A DNA stretch of 64,000 nucleotides. Origin: Helicobacter sp. 11S02596-1 (GTDB lineage: Bacteria > Campylobacterota > Campylobacteria > Campylobacterales > Helicobacteraceae). Positions 9,348 to 18,842 of this stretch are shown piece by piece. The stretch is taken from assembly GCF_002272825.1 (NCBI RefSeq), contig NZ_MLAM01000007.1, positions 62,001 to 126,000 on the forward strand. Reading direction: 5' to 3'. A program made the translations under genes and the position numbers. The notes under the pieces are model-generated. The model ran no database searches, had not been told where the DNA came from, and saw only the letters and a list, made by a program, of their open reading frames with translations. The first letter of the stretch is position 1. Each line of letters starts with the position of its first letter.

Positions 9348-10775
9348 ATGAAATTTAAAACTTTCATAAAACTATTTTTGTTGGTCGTGGTGATTGTGGG
9401 TGCTTATGCGATTTATAATTCAAAATTTTTTGAGAGAAATCCTCCAGAAGTCGCCATTTATATGTCTATTGACAAAAAAGATCGCGTGCAATTAGGCAAT
9501 GAGGCGTATTGGAATCCCAATAAACAAATCACTATCCAAGCCACTGATGACACGGGTATTAGGTCTTATAAAGTGCGTGCGGTTACTTCAGATAATGTCG
9601 TGGTATTTGACAAAGAAGAAATCGTATTAGACAAACCCAAAGAGCAGACTTTTTTGCTACCAAAGCCTGAAATCAAGCTCCCTGATGGGATGAAAATCCA
9701 TTACAAAATCTCGGTTACCGACTGGAGTAATGCACATTTTTTCAGTGGCAATACCACCACAAAAGAGCTGGATTTGATTGTTGATACCCAAGCCCCTCTG
9801 ATAAATATCGTTGCCAATTCTTATAAAATCACGTATGGCGGGAGTGCGTTATTGATTTTTAAGGTCATTGATAATGGCGTGCGCTCCATCAGTGTGAGTA
9901 ATGGCGAAGATGATTTTAAGGTGTTTCCTTTTATGAAACCAGGCTATTATGCTGTGATTTTGGCTTGGCCTGTGCAAAATAATTTTTTTAATGGAACCAT
10001 AACGGTTTTAGACAAGGCATTCAACCAAAAACGGGTCTCGATTCCTCTCATCAAAGATATGAGCGCACGATACCGGTATTCCAATATCAAGGTCAAGGAA
10101 AATTTCTTGAATGGCAAGCTCAATGAACTAGTCGATACCATCGGCTAAAGAAAGCCGGAGAGTTTTTCAAATCCGATCGAAAAATTTAAATATATCAATG
10201 AGGGTATCCGCCAAAGAGATGAAGAAATGATTATCAAAGCTGCGAGCGATGTGGATTATACATCTTTGAGTGAGCCTATCACATTTTCAGCCTTTTTGCC
10301 ACTCAAAGGGAGCGCTGTAGTGGGAAATTTTGGCGATCATCGGAGTTATTTTTTGGGCAAGAAACAAATCAGCAAATCAATGCATTTGGGATTGGATATT
10401 GCGAGTGTGAGTCACGCTCCTATCATCGCAACCAATCCAGGTGAAGTCGTATTTACCGAGCTTTTGGGCGTATATGGTAATACTACGATTATCTATCACG
10501 GCTTTGGTCTGGCTTCGCTGTATTCGCATATGTCGCGATTTGATGTCAAGCCCGGCGAAGAAATAGCCGCTGGGACAATCATCGGGCTTACCGGTCAGAC
10601 AGGTTGGGCATTTGGCGATCATTTGCATTTGGGGATATTGGTGCAAGGGCATCCTGTCAGGGATGTGGAATGGATGGATCCCAAATGGATCAAAGCAAAT
10701 ATCACGGATGTGTTTTTGAAAGCAAAAAACACGATTGAGGGGCTAGATGATCAAAACCAGACAGAAAAATATTAG
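9348..10775 (+). CDS. Membrane-anchored M23 metallopeptidase split by one in-frame TAA
   Basis: Both halves lie in the same frame. The first (9348-10148, 266 residues) has an N-terminal membrane anchor (FIKLFLLVVVIVGAYAIY) and beta-rich, Ig-like periplasmic segments. A TAA at 10146-10148 interrupts it. The frame then stays open (RKPESFSNPIEKFKYINEGI, then RQRDEEMIIK) into a complete M23 peptidase domain with the zinc motifs HLGLDIAS and HLHLGI. Without that stop the protein would be about 475 residues, a cell-wall DD-endopeptidase of the kind that shapes Helicobacter peptidoglycan. An ATG at 10227 could restart the domain, but without a membrane anchor or signal. It overlaps minC by 29 bases. 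It may be a nonsense mutant, a readthrough case or a sequencing error. Confidence 0.82.
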
Positions 10776-11304
10776 GGTTTTTGAGCTAGAGAGTGGGCAG
10801 AGCGCAGAATATATTGAGTTTGTAACGAAAAATTTTGTTTTGCTAAAAGATTATTTATTGGTCTTTAAAGCCCCGATTGAACCCGCACTCACAGCGGTGC
10901 TTGGCGAGCTTAAAATGACTTATATCATCGCTGAAAATGAACTTAGGGGCAGGGAGCTTACCAAAACCCCCACTATCAATGCGATCGATACCAAAACCGA
11001 GATTTGCAATCGAAACATTCGCAGTGGCGAAGAACTCGAGAGTTCGGGAGATATTATCATTCTTGGGAATGTCAATAATGGTGCGAGAATCGTATCAGAA
11101 AGGAATATCAGCATATATGGGAAATGCGAGGGGATTATAGTTTGTGGGGGGCAATATTTGATTTTAAAAACGCTGTGTTCTCATCATATCGTGTTTCAAG
11201 GGGAGATTTTAGGTCCAGAAATTATTGAGAAGCTTAGCAGTAATGATTTGTTAAAAATAATCACAAAAAATGGCGATAATATATCCGTAAAGGAAATAAA
11301 ATGA
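10747..11304 (+). CDS. minC: Septum-site inhibitor MinC
   Basis: MinC, recruited by MinD, blocks FtsZ assembly near the poles so that division occurs at mid-cell. The protein has 185 residues. The C-terminal half is the characteristic MinC beta-helix: [20 protein letters not shown], then [19 protein letters not shown] (about 97-135). The N-terminal half (about 1-80) is the weakly conserved FtsZ-inhibiting domain. GAGGGG precedes the ATG. The gene overlaps the M23 peptidase upstream by 29 bases and lpxC downstream by 4. The same order peptidase-minC-lpxC occurs in H. pylori. Confidence 0.9.
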   Translation: MIKTRQKNIRVFELESGQSAEYIEFVTKNFVLLKDYLLVFKAPIEPALTAVLGELKMTYIIAENELRGRELTKTPTINAIDTKTEICNRNIRSGEELESSGDIIILGNVNNGARIVSERNISIYGKCEGIIVCGGQYLILKTLCSHHIVFQGEILGPEIIEKLSSNDLLKIITKNGDNISVKEIK

Positions 11305-12200
11305 AACAAAAAACGATAGCCAAAAAAGTCGAGCTTATTGGTATTGGTTTGCATAAGGGCGTGCCTGTGAAGATGGTTTTAGAGCCTTTAGAGGCTGATA
11401 GTGGGATCGTCTTTTATCGTAGCGATGAGGCAGTGAGTATCCCAATGAAGCCTGAAAATGTCGTCGATACGATGATGGCAACGGTGCTAGGGGTGGGTGA
11501 TGTTAGAATATCAACCATCGAACATCTGTTATCGGCTGTGAATGCCTATGGGATTGATAATCTCAAGATCTCTGTAGATAATGAAGAAATCCCGATTATG
11601 GATGGGAGTTCGATCGCTTATTGTATGCTTTTGGATGAAGCCGGCGTTATCGAGCAATCTAGCGCTAAAAGGGTGCTACAAATCAAAAAAGCTATTGAGG
11701 TGCGTGATGGCGATAAATTTGTCAGGGTTGAGCCAAACGATCGGATGGTGTTTGATTTTAGCATTGATTTTGCCCATCCAGCCATCAAAAAACAAGCCTA
11801 TAAGTTTGTTTTTAATAAGCTGGCTTACAAAGAAGAAATCGCACGTGCAAGGACATTTGGATTTTTACACGAGGTGAATTATTTGCGTTCGCAGGGCTTG
11901 GCAAAAGGCGGGAATTTGAGTAATTGTATCGTGCTTGATGAAAGCGGTATCCTCAACAAAGAGGGCTTGCGCTACAAAGAAGAATTTGTCCGCCATAAAA
12001 TTTTGGATGCCATCGGGGATATGGCTATACTTGGAATGCCTTTGATGGGGAGTTATATATCATTTGCTGGTAGCCATAAACTCAACTCCTTGCTTACCCA
12101 AAAGATACTTTCAGAAAGCAATGCTTATGAAATCCTCACGCTAGAGCAAAATGAGGAAGAAAATGCGCTTGAATTTGCCAAAGAATCGCAGTCGATTTGA
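11301..12200 (+). CDS. lpxC: UDP-3-O-acyl-N-acetylglucosamine deacetylase LpxC
   Basis: LpxC is the zinc deacetylase of the committed step of lipid A synthesis. At 299 residues it matches the family. Zinc ligands are H75 ([10 protein letters not shown]), H232 and D236 ([11 protein letters not shown]), with the catalytic glutamate in MDGSS/EEIPIMD and the conserved GIGLHKG at the start. The ATG overlaps the minC stop region, implying coupled translation. A LapB-like protein, whose relative controls LpxC stability in E. coli, is encoded at 27296-28369 in this window. Confidence 0.97.
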   Translation: MKQKTIAKKVELIGIGLHKGVPVKMVLEPLEADSGIVFYRSDEAVSIPMKPENVVDTMMATVLGVGDVRISTIEHLLSAVNAYGIDNLKISVDNEEIPIMDGSSIAYCMLLDEAGVIEQSSAKRVLQIKKAIEVRDGDKFVRVEPNDRMVFDFSIDFAHPAIKKQAYKFVFNKLAYKEEIARARTFGFLHEVNYLRSQGLAKGGNLSNCIVLDESGILNKEGLRYKEEFVRHKILDAIGDMAILGMPLMGSYISFAGSHKLNSLLTQKILSESNAYEILTLEQNEEENALEFAKESQSI

Positions 12201-12242
12201 TGGCTAACGTTGCGATTTGATGAATAAATTAATGGAAATCTG

Positions 12243-12785
12243 ATGGCTAAAAAGGTCGATTTGGTTTTGATTGCTATCCATTCGCCAGCCAAATGTGGGA
12301 TTTATGAGGATTTGTGCCTTATAAAAACATTTGTTTCTATGCAAAAAACTAGCGATGGGCTTTTAGAAATTTTTTCTGCTGTTTTTTCTTATCTCAAAGA
12401 GCGTGGCTGGGAGCTTGAATCGATTTTTTATGCTAGAGGGCCGGGGAGCTTTACCTCACTCAAGCTCACGCATATTTTTTTGCAGACTTTGGCATTGAGC
12501 TTGGGGGTCAAGCTGTATGCAAGTGATAGTTTTTATTTTAACCAAAATGCTCCGATCAAGGCATTTGGGAATAAATTTTTTGTCCGCCAGCCATCAGGGG
12601 AAATCCAGCTTGAAGAAATCGATATTTCAAAAAACGATGACAATCCTGCGAGTAATGCCAGTCAAAAACATACAAGTCAAAAAAATGCACGCCAAGAAAA
12701 TGATGATTTTTTTCTCCCGCAAACCATCGATTTATCAGCATTTGATTCCCAAAATGCCCCCCTTTATATTTTGCCCCCTATTTAA
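12243..12785 (+). CDS. tsaB: tRNA threonylcarbamoyladenosine protein TsaB (divergent, short)
   Basis: TsaB pairs with TsaD in the complex that adds threonylcarbamoyl to A37 of ANN-decoding tRNAs. The 180 residues contain the family hallmark YARGPGSFTSLKLTHIFLQT (about 63-82; canonical GPGSFTGLR). A TsaB-like N-terminal ASKHA half precedes it. The second half is short and hydrophilic, with a Q/N/S-rich tract (SNASQKHTSQKNARQEN). Canonical TsaB is about 220-230 residues, so this is a reduced form as in other Helicobacter. Its place between lpxC and thrB matches H. pylori gene order. Confidence 0.8.
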   Translation: MAKKVDLVLIAIHSPAKCGIYEDLCLIKTFVSMQKTSDGLLEIFSAVFSYLKERGWELESIFYARGPGSFTSLKLTHIFLQTLALSLGVKLYASDSFYFNQNAPIKAFGNKFFVRQPSGEIQLEEIDISKNDDNPASNASQKHTSQKNARQENDDFFLPQTIDLSAFDSQNAPLYILPPI

Positions 12786-12816
12786 GATATAATGCCGAAA
12801 AAGACTTAGGAAATAA

Positions 12817-13701
12817 ATGATTATAAGTGTTCCTGCAACCAGTGCAAATCTAGGACCCGGATTTGATTCTTTGGGATTAAGCCTTGATTTTAGAAATGTT
12901 TTTGATATTACGCCCTCAAGCCTCACGAGTATCCAGCTTGTCGGCGAAGGCGAGCGATTCCCAAAATTTCGTATTGATAATATGTTTGTAAAGATATTCA
13001 AAAAGATTTTATTAGATTTTGGGATACCCCAGAGTGATTTTAGGTTTTTTTTTAAAAATAAAATCCCCATTTCCAGAGGGATGGGGAGCAGTTCGGCTGT
13101 GATTGTCGGGGCGATTGGTGCGGCGTATCAATTCGCTGGCAAGGGCTTGGATAGAGAGGAGATTCTCAATGCCGCACTCCTTTATGAACCCCATCCTGAC
13201 AATATTACCCCCGCTGTTTATGGGGGGTTTAACGTGGCTATTGTCGATCACAAAAAAGTCTATCAACTCAAGCAAGAGATCCCCGAAACGCTCAAAGCCG
13301 TGATGGTCGTGCCTAATCGTTCTATTTCTACGAAATACTCTAGGCAAGCGCTCCCCAAGAGATATTCGACTGCCGAGAGTGTTTTTAATCTCTCACGTGC
13401 TTCATTGATGAGTATGGCATTTGCGCAAGGGAAATGGGAGCTTTTGAAAATGGCTTCTAAAGACAGGTTTCATCAGGAACGGCGGATGAAGCATTTTCCT
13501 GTTTTGTTTGCGATTCAAAAAATTGCTTTGGAGAATGGGGCTTTGATGAGCACACTTTCAGGGAGCGGGTCTTCGTTTTTTAATATGTGTTATGCAGATG
13601 ATGCCGAAAGGCTTGCAGAAATTTTTAATAAAAAATTTCCAAACTTCAGGGTTTTTGTTTTAAATTTTGATAATCAAGGCATTGTGCTTGAGCAAGAATA
13701 A
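12817..13701 (+). CDS. thrB: Homoserine kinase ThrB
   Basis: This GHMP-family kinase phosphorylates homoserine on the path to threonine. The 294 residues have the N-terminal PATSANLGPGFDSLGLSL, the GHMP ATP loop PISRGMGSSSAVIVG (about 84-98) and the C-terminal STLSGSGSSFF motif. A TATAAT-like box (GATATAATG) lies about 25 bases before the start, inside the short gap after tsaB. The ATG is preceded by AGGAAATA. A firm identification. Confidence 0.96.
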   Translation: MIISVPATSANLGPGFDSLGLSLDFRNVFDITPSSLTSIQLVGEGERFPKFRIDNMFVKIFKKILLDFGIPQSDFRFFFKNKIPISRGMGSSSAVIVGAIGAAYQFAGKGLDREEILNAALLYEPHPDNITPAVYGGFNVAIVDHKKVYQLKQEIPETLKAVMVVPNRSISTKYSRQALPKRYSTAESVFNLSRASLMSMAFAQGKWELLKMASKDRFHQERRMKHFPVLFAIQKIALENGALMSTLSGSGSSFFNMCYADDAERLAEIFNKKFPNFRVFVLNFDNQGIVLEQE

Positions 13702-13716
13702 ATTAATTTTGGTATA

Positions 13717-14007
13717 ATGATGAATCAATCGAGAGGTTTTAGGAGATTTTCATCTCAAAATGCTGTCAGGATGTGCGTTTGTTGCCGGAAACGTTTTATA
13801 CAAAGCAAGCTTTTTAGGCTCAAGATAAATAACGCAAGGATTGGGCTATTTGATGGCAGTGGGAGAAGCTTTTATTTATGCGAGGAATGTATTGATAACA
13901 ACAAGATAATCGGAAGTTTAACCAAACTCAAAAATGCCCCCAAAGACAAAAATATTATCAAAGAGCAGATAGAGGAGATTAGAATTCAATGGCAAAAGTT
14001 AGATTGA
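13717..14007 (+). CDS. rnpM: YlxR-family RNA-binding protein (RnpM)
   Basis: This 96-residue basic protein has the YlxR/DUF448 signature RMCVCCRKRFIQSKLFRLKI and a second cysteine pair (YLCEECID), the small fold found between nusA and infB in many bacteria. In Bacillus the family binds RNase P RNA; the role here is inferred from the family only. It overlaps infB by 19 bases. The start is uncertain: ATG at 13717 or 13720 lacks a clear ribosome site, and TATAAT overlaps it (about 13712-13717). Confidence 0.82.
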   Translation: MMNQSRGFRRFSSQNAVRMCVCCRKRFIQSKLFRLKINNARIGLFDGSGRSFYLCEECIDNNKIIGSLTKLKNAPKDKNIIKEQIEEIRIQWQKLD

Positions 14008-16625
14008 CAGAGATTGCAACCGAAGCAGGCAAAAGCTCAAAAGAGGTGCTGGAAAAAGCCAAAGAAATGGGGCTGAATGTCAAAACCGTTTCGAGTGGCT
14101 TGAGCGATGAAGAGGCTGCTTATCTGTATGAATATATCACCACTGGAGTCAATAATCTCCCCAAAAGTGATTCTAAAACCAAGCCTGCTGCTAAGCCCAC
14201 CAAAGACACCAAAAAACAACAAACCCAAGAATCCCCACACCAGAAATCCCAAGATCAAATAGCGCAAAATCAAGAAACACGAAATGAAGAAGCAAAGCCT
14301 GCCAAAAAAGAAGCCAAGCCCAAGAAAGTCTCCAAGACAGAACAGATACCTCTTGAAGTCCCCACACCCCCAGAAGAACCACAACCGATTATAGAGGAAA
14401 AAACCCCCATACACACAGGTATTGCCAGAAGAACGGGTATCCGTATCATCAAAAAAGGGAATGATGAAAAAACCCCCGCACCGAGCGAATCCAAAAAATA
14501 CCAATATGCTCCCTCCGCACAAGAAATGCTTGATGAACTCAGAAATATCCAAGAAAAAGGGGCAAAAAAGTCCAAAAAACTCCCTAAACCCAAAGCCCAT
14601 ACCCCGCATAAAAATAAAGAACATAAAATGGATCTCCTTAGCGATAGGGTGCTTAAGGAAGTCGATGAATATGATGATGAGCAAAATGAGATTATGCTTT
14701 TTGATCTCCACCAGCAAGATATCCGTGATGAAGAGGAAGAAAACCAAGTCAAACAAGCCATCACCGATAGAATCAAGGTGCATAAGAAAAATCCTTGGAT
14801 GAGCGAGGGCAGTATCAAAAGAAGCACAAAAAGAAGAAGACCAATGCGTCAGGAGTCTTCTCTTAAAATCGCCCAAAGCGTTATTAGTATCCCAGAAGAA
14901 ATCCGTGTATATGAGTTTGCCGACATTGCCGGCAGGAATCTCGCAGAAGTGGTGAAAGTGTTGTTTAATCTGGGGATGATGGTAACCAAAAATGACTTTT
15001 TGGATCGGGATGCCATTGAGATTTTGGCTGATGAGTTCAAGATAGAAGTTAGCATTCAAAATACATCTGAAGAGCTTGAATATGTCGAGCAACAACAAAG
15101 TTCCGGCACGCTAAAGGAACGTCCCCCTGTGGTAACGATTATGGGGCACGTTGATCACGGCAAGACTTCTTTGCTCGATAAAATACGCGATACCCGCATC
15201 GCAGGCGGTGAGGCAGGGGGTATCACCCAGCATATTGGGGCTTATATGGTTGAGAAAAACGGCAAGATGATTTCTTTTATCGATACTCCCGGACACGAAG
15301 CGTTTAGTCAAATGCGAAGTCGTGGGGCGCAGGTTACTGATATTGCTATCATTGTGATCGCTGCTGATGATGGGGTCAAGCAACAAACCATCGAAGCATT
15401 TAATCACGCCAAATCAGCCGGTGTGCAGATAATTATCGCAATGAATAAAATGGATAAAGAAAACGCCAATCCTGATAAGCTAAAAGCTGAATGTGCCGAG
15501 CTTGGGTTCAATCCGATTGATTGGGGCGGGGAGTATGAATTTATCCCGATTTCAGCAAAAAGTGGCGAGGGAATCGAGCATTTGCTTGAAACGATTTTGA
15601 TTCAAGCCGAAGTAATGGAGCTAAAAGCTGATCCAGACGCAAGCCCAAGGGCTGTTATCTTGGAGGGTAGTGTGGAAAAGGGGCGGGGTCCCGTAGCGAC
15701 TTTGATTGTCCAAAATGGCACATTAAAAGTTGGGGATTCGATCGTTGCAGATACGGCTTTTGGGCGGGTGCGCGCACTCATTGATGATCAAGGCAGGAAT
15801 GTGAGTGCATTGCCCCCATCAGGTGTTGCTGTGATTACTGGGCTATCAGAAGTCCCGAGTGCGGGGAGCATTCTCATTGGTGTGGAAAATGATGCCATCG
15901 CAAAAGAATACGCCCAAAAGCGAGCGACTTATTTGCGCCAAAAAGAGCTGAGCAAAACCACAAAAGTTTCTTTTGATGAGCTTTCTCAAATGGTTGCCAA
16001 GGGCCAACTCAAGTCGATTCCTATCGTCATCAAAGCCGATACGCAAGGTAGCCTAGAGGCGATCTGTGCGAGTTTAGAAAAACTCAATAATGATGAGGTG
16101 AGTATCAATATCATCAATAGCGGTGTCGGCGGGATTACTGAAAGTGATATCGCATTAGCAGCAGCGAGTAGCAATTCGTTGATTTTAGGTTTCAATGTCA
16201 GACCTACGGGCGTGGTAAAAACCAGGGCGAAGGAGCTTGGGGTTGAGATCAAAACCTATTCGATCATTTATGGGCTCATTGATGATGTCAAAGCCCTGAT
16301 TTCTGGGATGATGTCGCCTCTTATCGAGGAGGAAAACACCGGGCAAGCAGAAGTTCGTGATACATTTGTGATTTCAAAGGTCGGGACGATTGCGGGTTGT
16401 ATGGTTACAGATGGTATCATCGCTCGGGGTATCAATGTGCGTTTGATTCGCAATGGGGTCGTGATCCACACCGGTGCGATCGCTTCGCTCAAACGCTTCA
16501 AAGACGATGCCAAAGAGGTCGCTAAGGGCTATGAATGTGGGATTATGCTCGAAAATTATAATGACATTCAAGTTGGGGATGTATTTGAGACGTATAAAGA
16601 AATCCAAAAAAGCCAAGTGATTTAA
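13989..16625 (+). CDS. infB: Translation initiation factor IF-2
   Basis: IF-2 is the GTPase that brings initiator tRNA to the 30S subunit and promotes subunit joining. The 878 residues comprise an N-terminal IF2 domain (about 1-55), a long low-complexity Lys/Pro/Glu linker (about 60-280), and the G domain with GHVDHGKT (386-393), DTPGH and NKMD. The C-terminal domains II-IV bind fMet-tRNA. It starts inside the end of rnpM, so expression is coupled. The six-gene order thrB-rnpM-infB-rbfA-rimP is that of H. pylori. Confidence 0.98.
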   Translation: MAKVRLTEIATEAGKSSKEVLEKAKEMGLNVKTVSSGLSDEEAAYLYEYITTGVNNLPKSDSKTKPAAKPTKDTKKQQTQESPHQKSQDQIAQNQETRNEEAKPAKKEAKPKKVSKTEQIPLEVPTPPEEPQPIIEEKTPIHTGIARRTGIRIIKKGNDEKTPAPSESKKYQYAPSAQEMLDELRNIQEKGAKKSKKLPKPKAHTPHKNKEHKMDLLSDRVLKEVDEYDDEQNEIMLFDLHQQDIRDEEEENQVKQAITDRIKVHKKNPWMSEGSIKRSTKRRRPMRQESSLKIAQSVISIPEEIRVYEFADIAGRNLAEVVKVLFNLGMMVTKNDFLDRDAIEILADEFKIEVSIQNTSEELEYVEQQQSSGTLKERPPVVTIMGHVDHGKTSLLDKIRDTRIAGGEAGGITQHIGAYMVEKNGKMISFIDTPGHEAFSQMRSRGAQVTDIAIIVIAADDGVKQQTIEAFNHAKSAGVQIIIAMNKMDKENANPDKLKAECAELGFNPIDWGGEYEFIPISAKSGEGIEHLLETILIQAEVMELKADPDASPRAVILEGSVEKGRGPVATLIVQNGTLKVGDSIVADTAFGRVRALIDDQGRNVSALPPSGVAVITGLSEVPSAGSILIGVENDAIAKEYAQKRATYLRQKELSKTTKVSFDELSQMVAKGQLKSIPIVIKADTQGSLEAICASLEKLNNDEVSINIINSGVGGITESDIALAAASSNSLILGFNVRPTGVVKTRAKELGVEIKTYSIIYGLIDDVKALISGMMSPLIEEENTGQAEVRDTFVISKVGTIAGCMVTDGIIARGINVRLIRNGVVIHTGAIASLKRFKDDAKEVAKGYECGIMLENYNDIQVGDVFETYKEIQKSQVI

Positions 16626-16652
16626 TCTAAAGAGAATCGCAAGAGAAAAATA

Positions 16653-17063
16653 ATGGATAAAAGCATTCGTTTGCAACGCACAGAATCGGTCTTAAAAGAG
16701 CTTCTCCAAGAAGCGATTTCTTCGCTGGGAGATATAAAGCTTAATGCGTTGGGGATTACGGGTGTGCGTTGTTCAAAAGGCAAATATTATGCGGAGGTTT
16801 TTATCCATCCAGATTTCCCTATTCAAGATGGTGGCAATGCTAACGATGAGCGCAAGCAGATTTTAAGCGGTCTCAAAAAGGCAGAGGGGATTTTGCGGGA
16901 GTATGTTTTGAGTGCGAGCGGGTGGTATAAATGCCCAAAATTAAATTTTTGCTTTGATGATAGCTTACAAAAGTCCAAAACGCTTGATGAGATTTTTGCC
17001 CAAATTGCCAAAATTGCCAAAAAATCCGAAAAAACCAATGGAGGGAGTGCCGATGGTGCATAA
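16653..17063 (+). CDS. rbfA: 30S ribosome-binding factor RbfA
   Basis: RbfA binds the 16S rRNA 5' helix during 30S maturation. The 136 residues start with the family helix LQRTESVLKELLQEAIS and contain GITGVRCSKGKYYAEVFI in the KH-like core. The Lys-rich tail (AKIAKIAKKSEKTNGG) is longer than the core fold. The last 11 bases overlap the rimP start. It is identified by length, composition and position between infB and rimP. Confidence 0.92.
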   Translation: MDKSIRLQRTESVLKELLQEAISSLGDIKLNALGITGVRCSKGKYYAEVFIHPDFPIQDGGNANDERKQILSGLKKAEGILREYVLSASGWYKCPKLNFCFDDSLQKSKTLDEIFAQIAKIAKKSEKTNGGSADGA

Positions 17064-17493
17064 AGAGCTTGAGGATAAATTGGAGCAAGTGATAAAATCA
17101 AAAGACTGCGAGCTTTATAGTATTGATTTGTTGAAAGAAAACAACAGCCATATTTTGCGTGTTAGTATTGTGGCGAAAAATACCGGCACGACATTGGATA
17201 TTTGTCAAGAGATTAGCGAGCTGATTTCGCCATTGCTTGATGTCTATGATCCCATCAGTTCAAAATACACTCTGGAGGTGAGTTCTCCGGGTGTGGAGCG
17301 TGTGCTTAAAACCCCGAGGCATTTTTTGCATTCTATCGGTGAAGAAGTGTCGGTAAAGACATTTGAGAAAGAAGAATTTGAAGGGATTCTCAAATATGCT
17401 GATGAAAAAGGCGTGGTGTTTGAAACCAGCGAGGGTGAGCGAGCCTTTAGCTTTGAAGCACTCAAAAAGGTCAAGACGATTTTTGAGTTTTAA
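17053..17493 (+). CDS. rimP: Ribosome maturation factor RimP
   Basis: RimP assists 30S assembly around protein S12. The 146 residues show the family pattern YSIDLLKENNSHILRVSIV, DICQEISELISPLLDVYDPI, and the hallmark LEVSSPGVERVLKTPRHF. The frame is open further upstream inside rbfA, but the ATG at 17053 has GAGGGAG just before it and gives the normal length. It is the last gene of the minC-to-rimP run; a hairpin with a T-run follows about 100 bases later. Confidence 0.94.
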   Translation: MVHKELEDKLEQVIKSKDCELYSIDLLKENNSHILRVSIVAKNTGTTLDICQEISELISPLLDVYDPISSKYTLEVSSPGVERVLKTPRHFLHSIGEEVSVKTFEKEEFEGILKYADEKGVVFETSEGERAFSFEALKKVKTIFEF

Positions 17494-17596
17494 GCTTTGT
17501 TTGGATGATTTATGCCAATAGAAGATTGCTGTATTGGAGAGTGTCATAGTCTTATAGCAATGTAGAAAAGACAAGCATAAGACCACAAAAAATCTC

Positions 17597-17619
17597 ACAG
17601 CGGAATCTCTGCTGTTTTT
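17597..17619 (+). terminator. Intrinsic terminator candidate after rimP
   Basis: ACAGCGGA and TCTGCTGT pair over 8 bp (one G-U) around a 3-base loop, followed by TTTTT. AAAAAA lies on the other flank, so it could also serve the convergent parA-like gene. Confidence 0.55.
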
Positions 17620-17645
17620 GATGTAGTCTTAAAGGTTTTTTATTA

Positions 17646-18797
17646 CTAGTATTGCTTAAAAATCAATCCCTCATTTCCTCTCATTTCAGTATCATTTGTC
17701 AGCGCTTCCACGCTTGCGCCCAAATTCTTAAAAATTTCTTTAAATTTATTTACATTATCAAGCATAGTCTCTGCTGCTACACCAACAAGCCCGTCTTTCT
17801 TTAAGTCTTCTTCGTTTAATTCAAATATGGGTTTAGAACGCTCTTGGCTCTTTGCTATCAAGGAATTGAAATCTGGAATATGAGTCAAATCATAAATTTC
17901 TGGACCATTGTCTTTATCTTGCGAGACGATTTTTTTAAACTTTTCTTTATCGATGATACAGCTCATTTCCTTGAGCACAGGCACAAATTCGTCTTTGATA
18001 GCATCTCTTATCTTATCAATCCAATTTTGAAAGGATTTGGCAGGTTTCCCATCCCTTGGCCTATATCTTTGCTGGATAGCACCCAAAAATATTGGCTGAT
18101 TTTTTAATGCTTTAGAACTGCTTGCCTCATCAGCATTTTTTTTGAAAAGGTCAATTTCTCTTTGCCATTCTCTTATTTTTTTGCTCAGTGAATGGACTGC
18201 CTGCAAACAAAAATAATCAGGAGAGGTAGGCACAATGAAATAATCACTTGACATCAAGGCAACTTGATTAAGCCCGCCTACATTGGGGCTTAAGTCAAGA
18301 ACTATATAGTCAATTCCATTGTTTTCTGCGATGAGTTGCAAAACCATTGGCAAATTTCCAGGGATATTCCTTGTGGCAGGCACACCTTGGGCAATTTTAA
18401 GAGAAACACTAATTTGAGAATCCAAATCCGACACATTCAAATGTCCTGGCAGTAAAAATAAATTTTTATTTTCTGTTTTGTAAATTTGCCCTTTTTCGGT
18501 ATCTATAACGGTTTGCGGGGTTTGTCCATCAATGATTTTTTTCACTATGGATTTTAAAGTCAGATAGCTACTGGTCTCTGAAGTACAATCATCTCCATAC
18601 AGATTTCTCATAAACTCCTCATTTAGTGTCTTTTCACCTATTACAAGACCTGTTAAATTGCATTGAGAGTCCAAATCAACCATCAATACTTTATAGTTTT
18701 TCTCTGCTAAACTCCAGCCAAGATTAAATGCTGTGGTTGTTTTGCTCACACCACCTTTATGATTAAACAAACAAATAGTTTTTGCTTTTTTCTCCAC
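17646..18797 (-). CDS. Orphan ParA-family ATPase
   Basis: The N-terminus is a deviant Walker A ParA domain (FNHKGGVSKTTTAFNLGWSL, about 9-28) with MVDLDSQCNLTG and the Walker B-like YIVLDLSPNVGG. ParA ATPases use ATP-dependent nucleoid binding to move plasmids, chromosomes or protein clusters. At about 383 residues it is 120 longer than plain ParA; the extra C-terminal part (after about 260) I do not recognise. No parB or partner lies beside it. The frame extends to TTG at 18803, but GTG at 18797 is better spaced from AAAGGA. AT-rich flanks and the position between the conserved rimP and queC suggest transfer. It could be partition debris or a defence gene. Confidence 0.8.
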   Translation of the reverse strand: MEKKAKTICLFNHKGGVSKTTTAFNLGWSLAEKNYKVLMVDLDSQCNLTGLVIGEKTLNEEFMRNLYGDDCTSETSSYLTLKSIVKKIIDGQTPQTVIDTEKGQIYKTENKNLFLLPGHLNVSDLDSQISVSLKIAQGVPATRNIPGNLPMVLQLIAENNGIDYIVLDLSPNVGGLNQVALMSSDYFIVPTSPDYFCLQAVHSLSKKIREWQREIDLFKKNADEASSSKALKNQPIFLGAIQQRYRPRDGKPAKSFQNWIDKIRDAIKDEFVPVLKEMSCIIDKEKFKKIVSQDKDNGPEIYDLTHIPDFNSLIAKSQERSKPIFELNEEDLKKDGLVGVAAETMLDNVNKFKEIFKNLGASVEALTNDTEMRGNEGLIFKQY

Positions 18798-18819
18798 GAT
18801 CAATCCTTTTATCTAAATT

Positions 18820-18842
18820 TTAATTATTAAATTAATAATTAA
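18820..18842. promoter_or_regulatory. Perfect 23-bp palindrome upstream of the parA-like gene
   Basis: TTAATTATTAA and TTAATAATTAA are exact inverse arms around a single A, 22 bases upstream of the proposed GTG start. Its size and place suit an operator, possibly for autoregulation. It is AT-only, so chance in an AT-rich stretch must be weighed. Confidence 0.5.

Noticed and set aside
14037-15098. 353-codon minus-strand open frame opposite infB
   Set aside because: It is the antisense shadow of the Lys/Glu-rich IF-2 linker (low complexity, Phe/Leu/Gly-rich translation) with no ribosome site.
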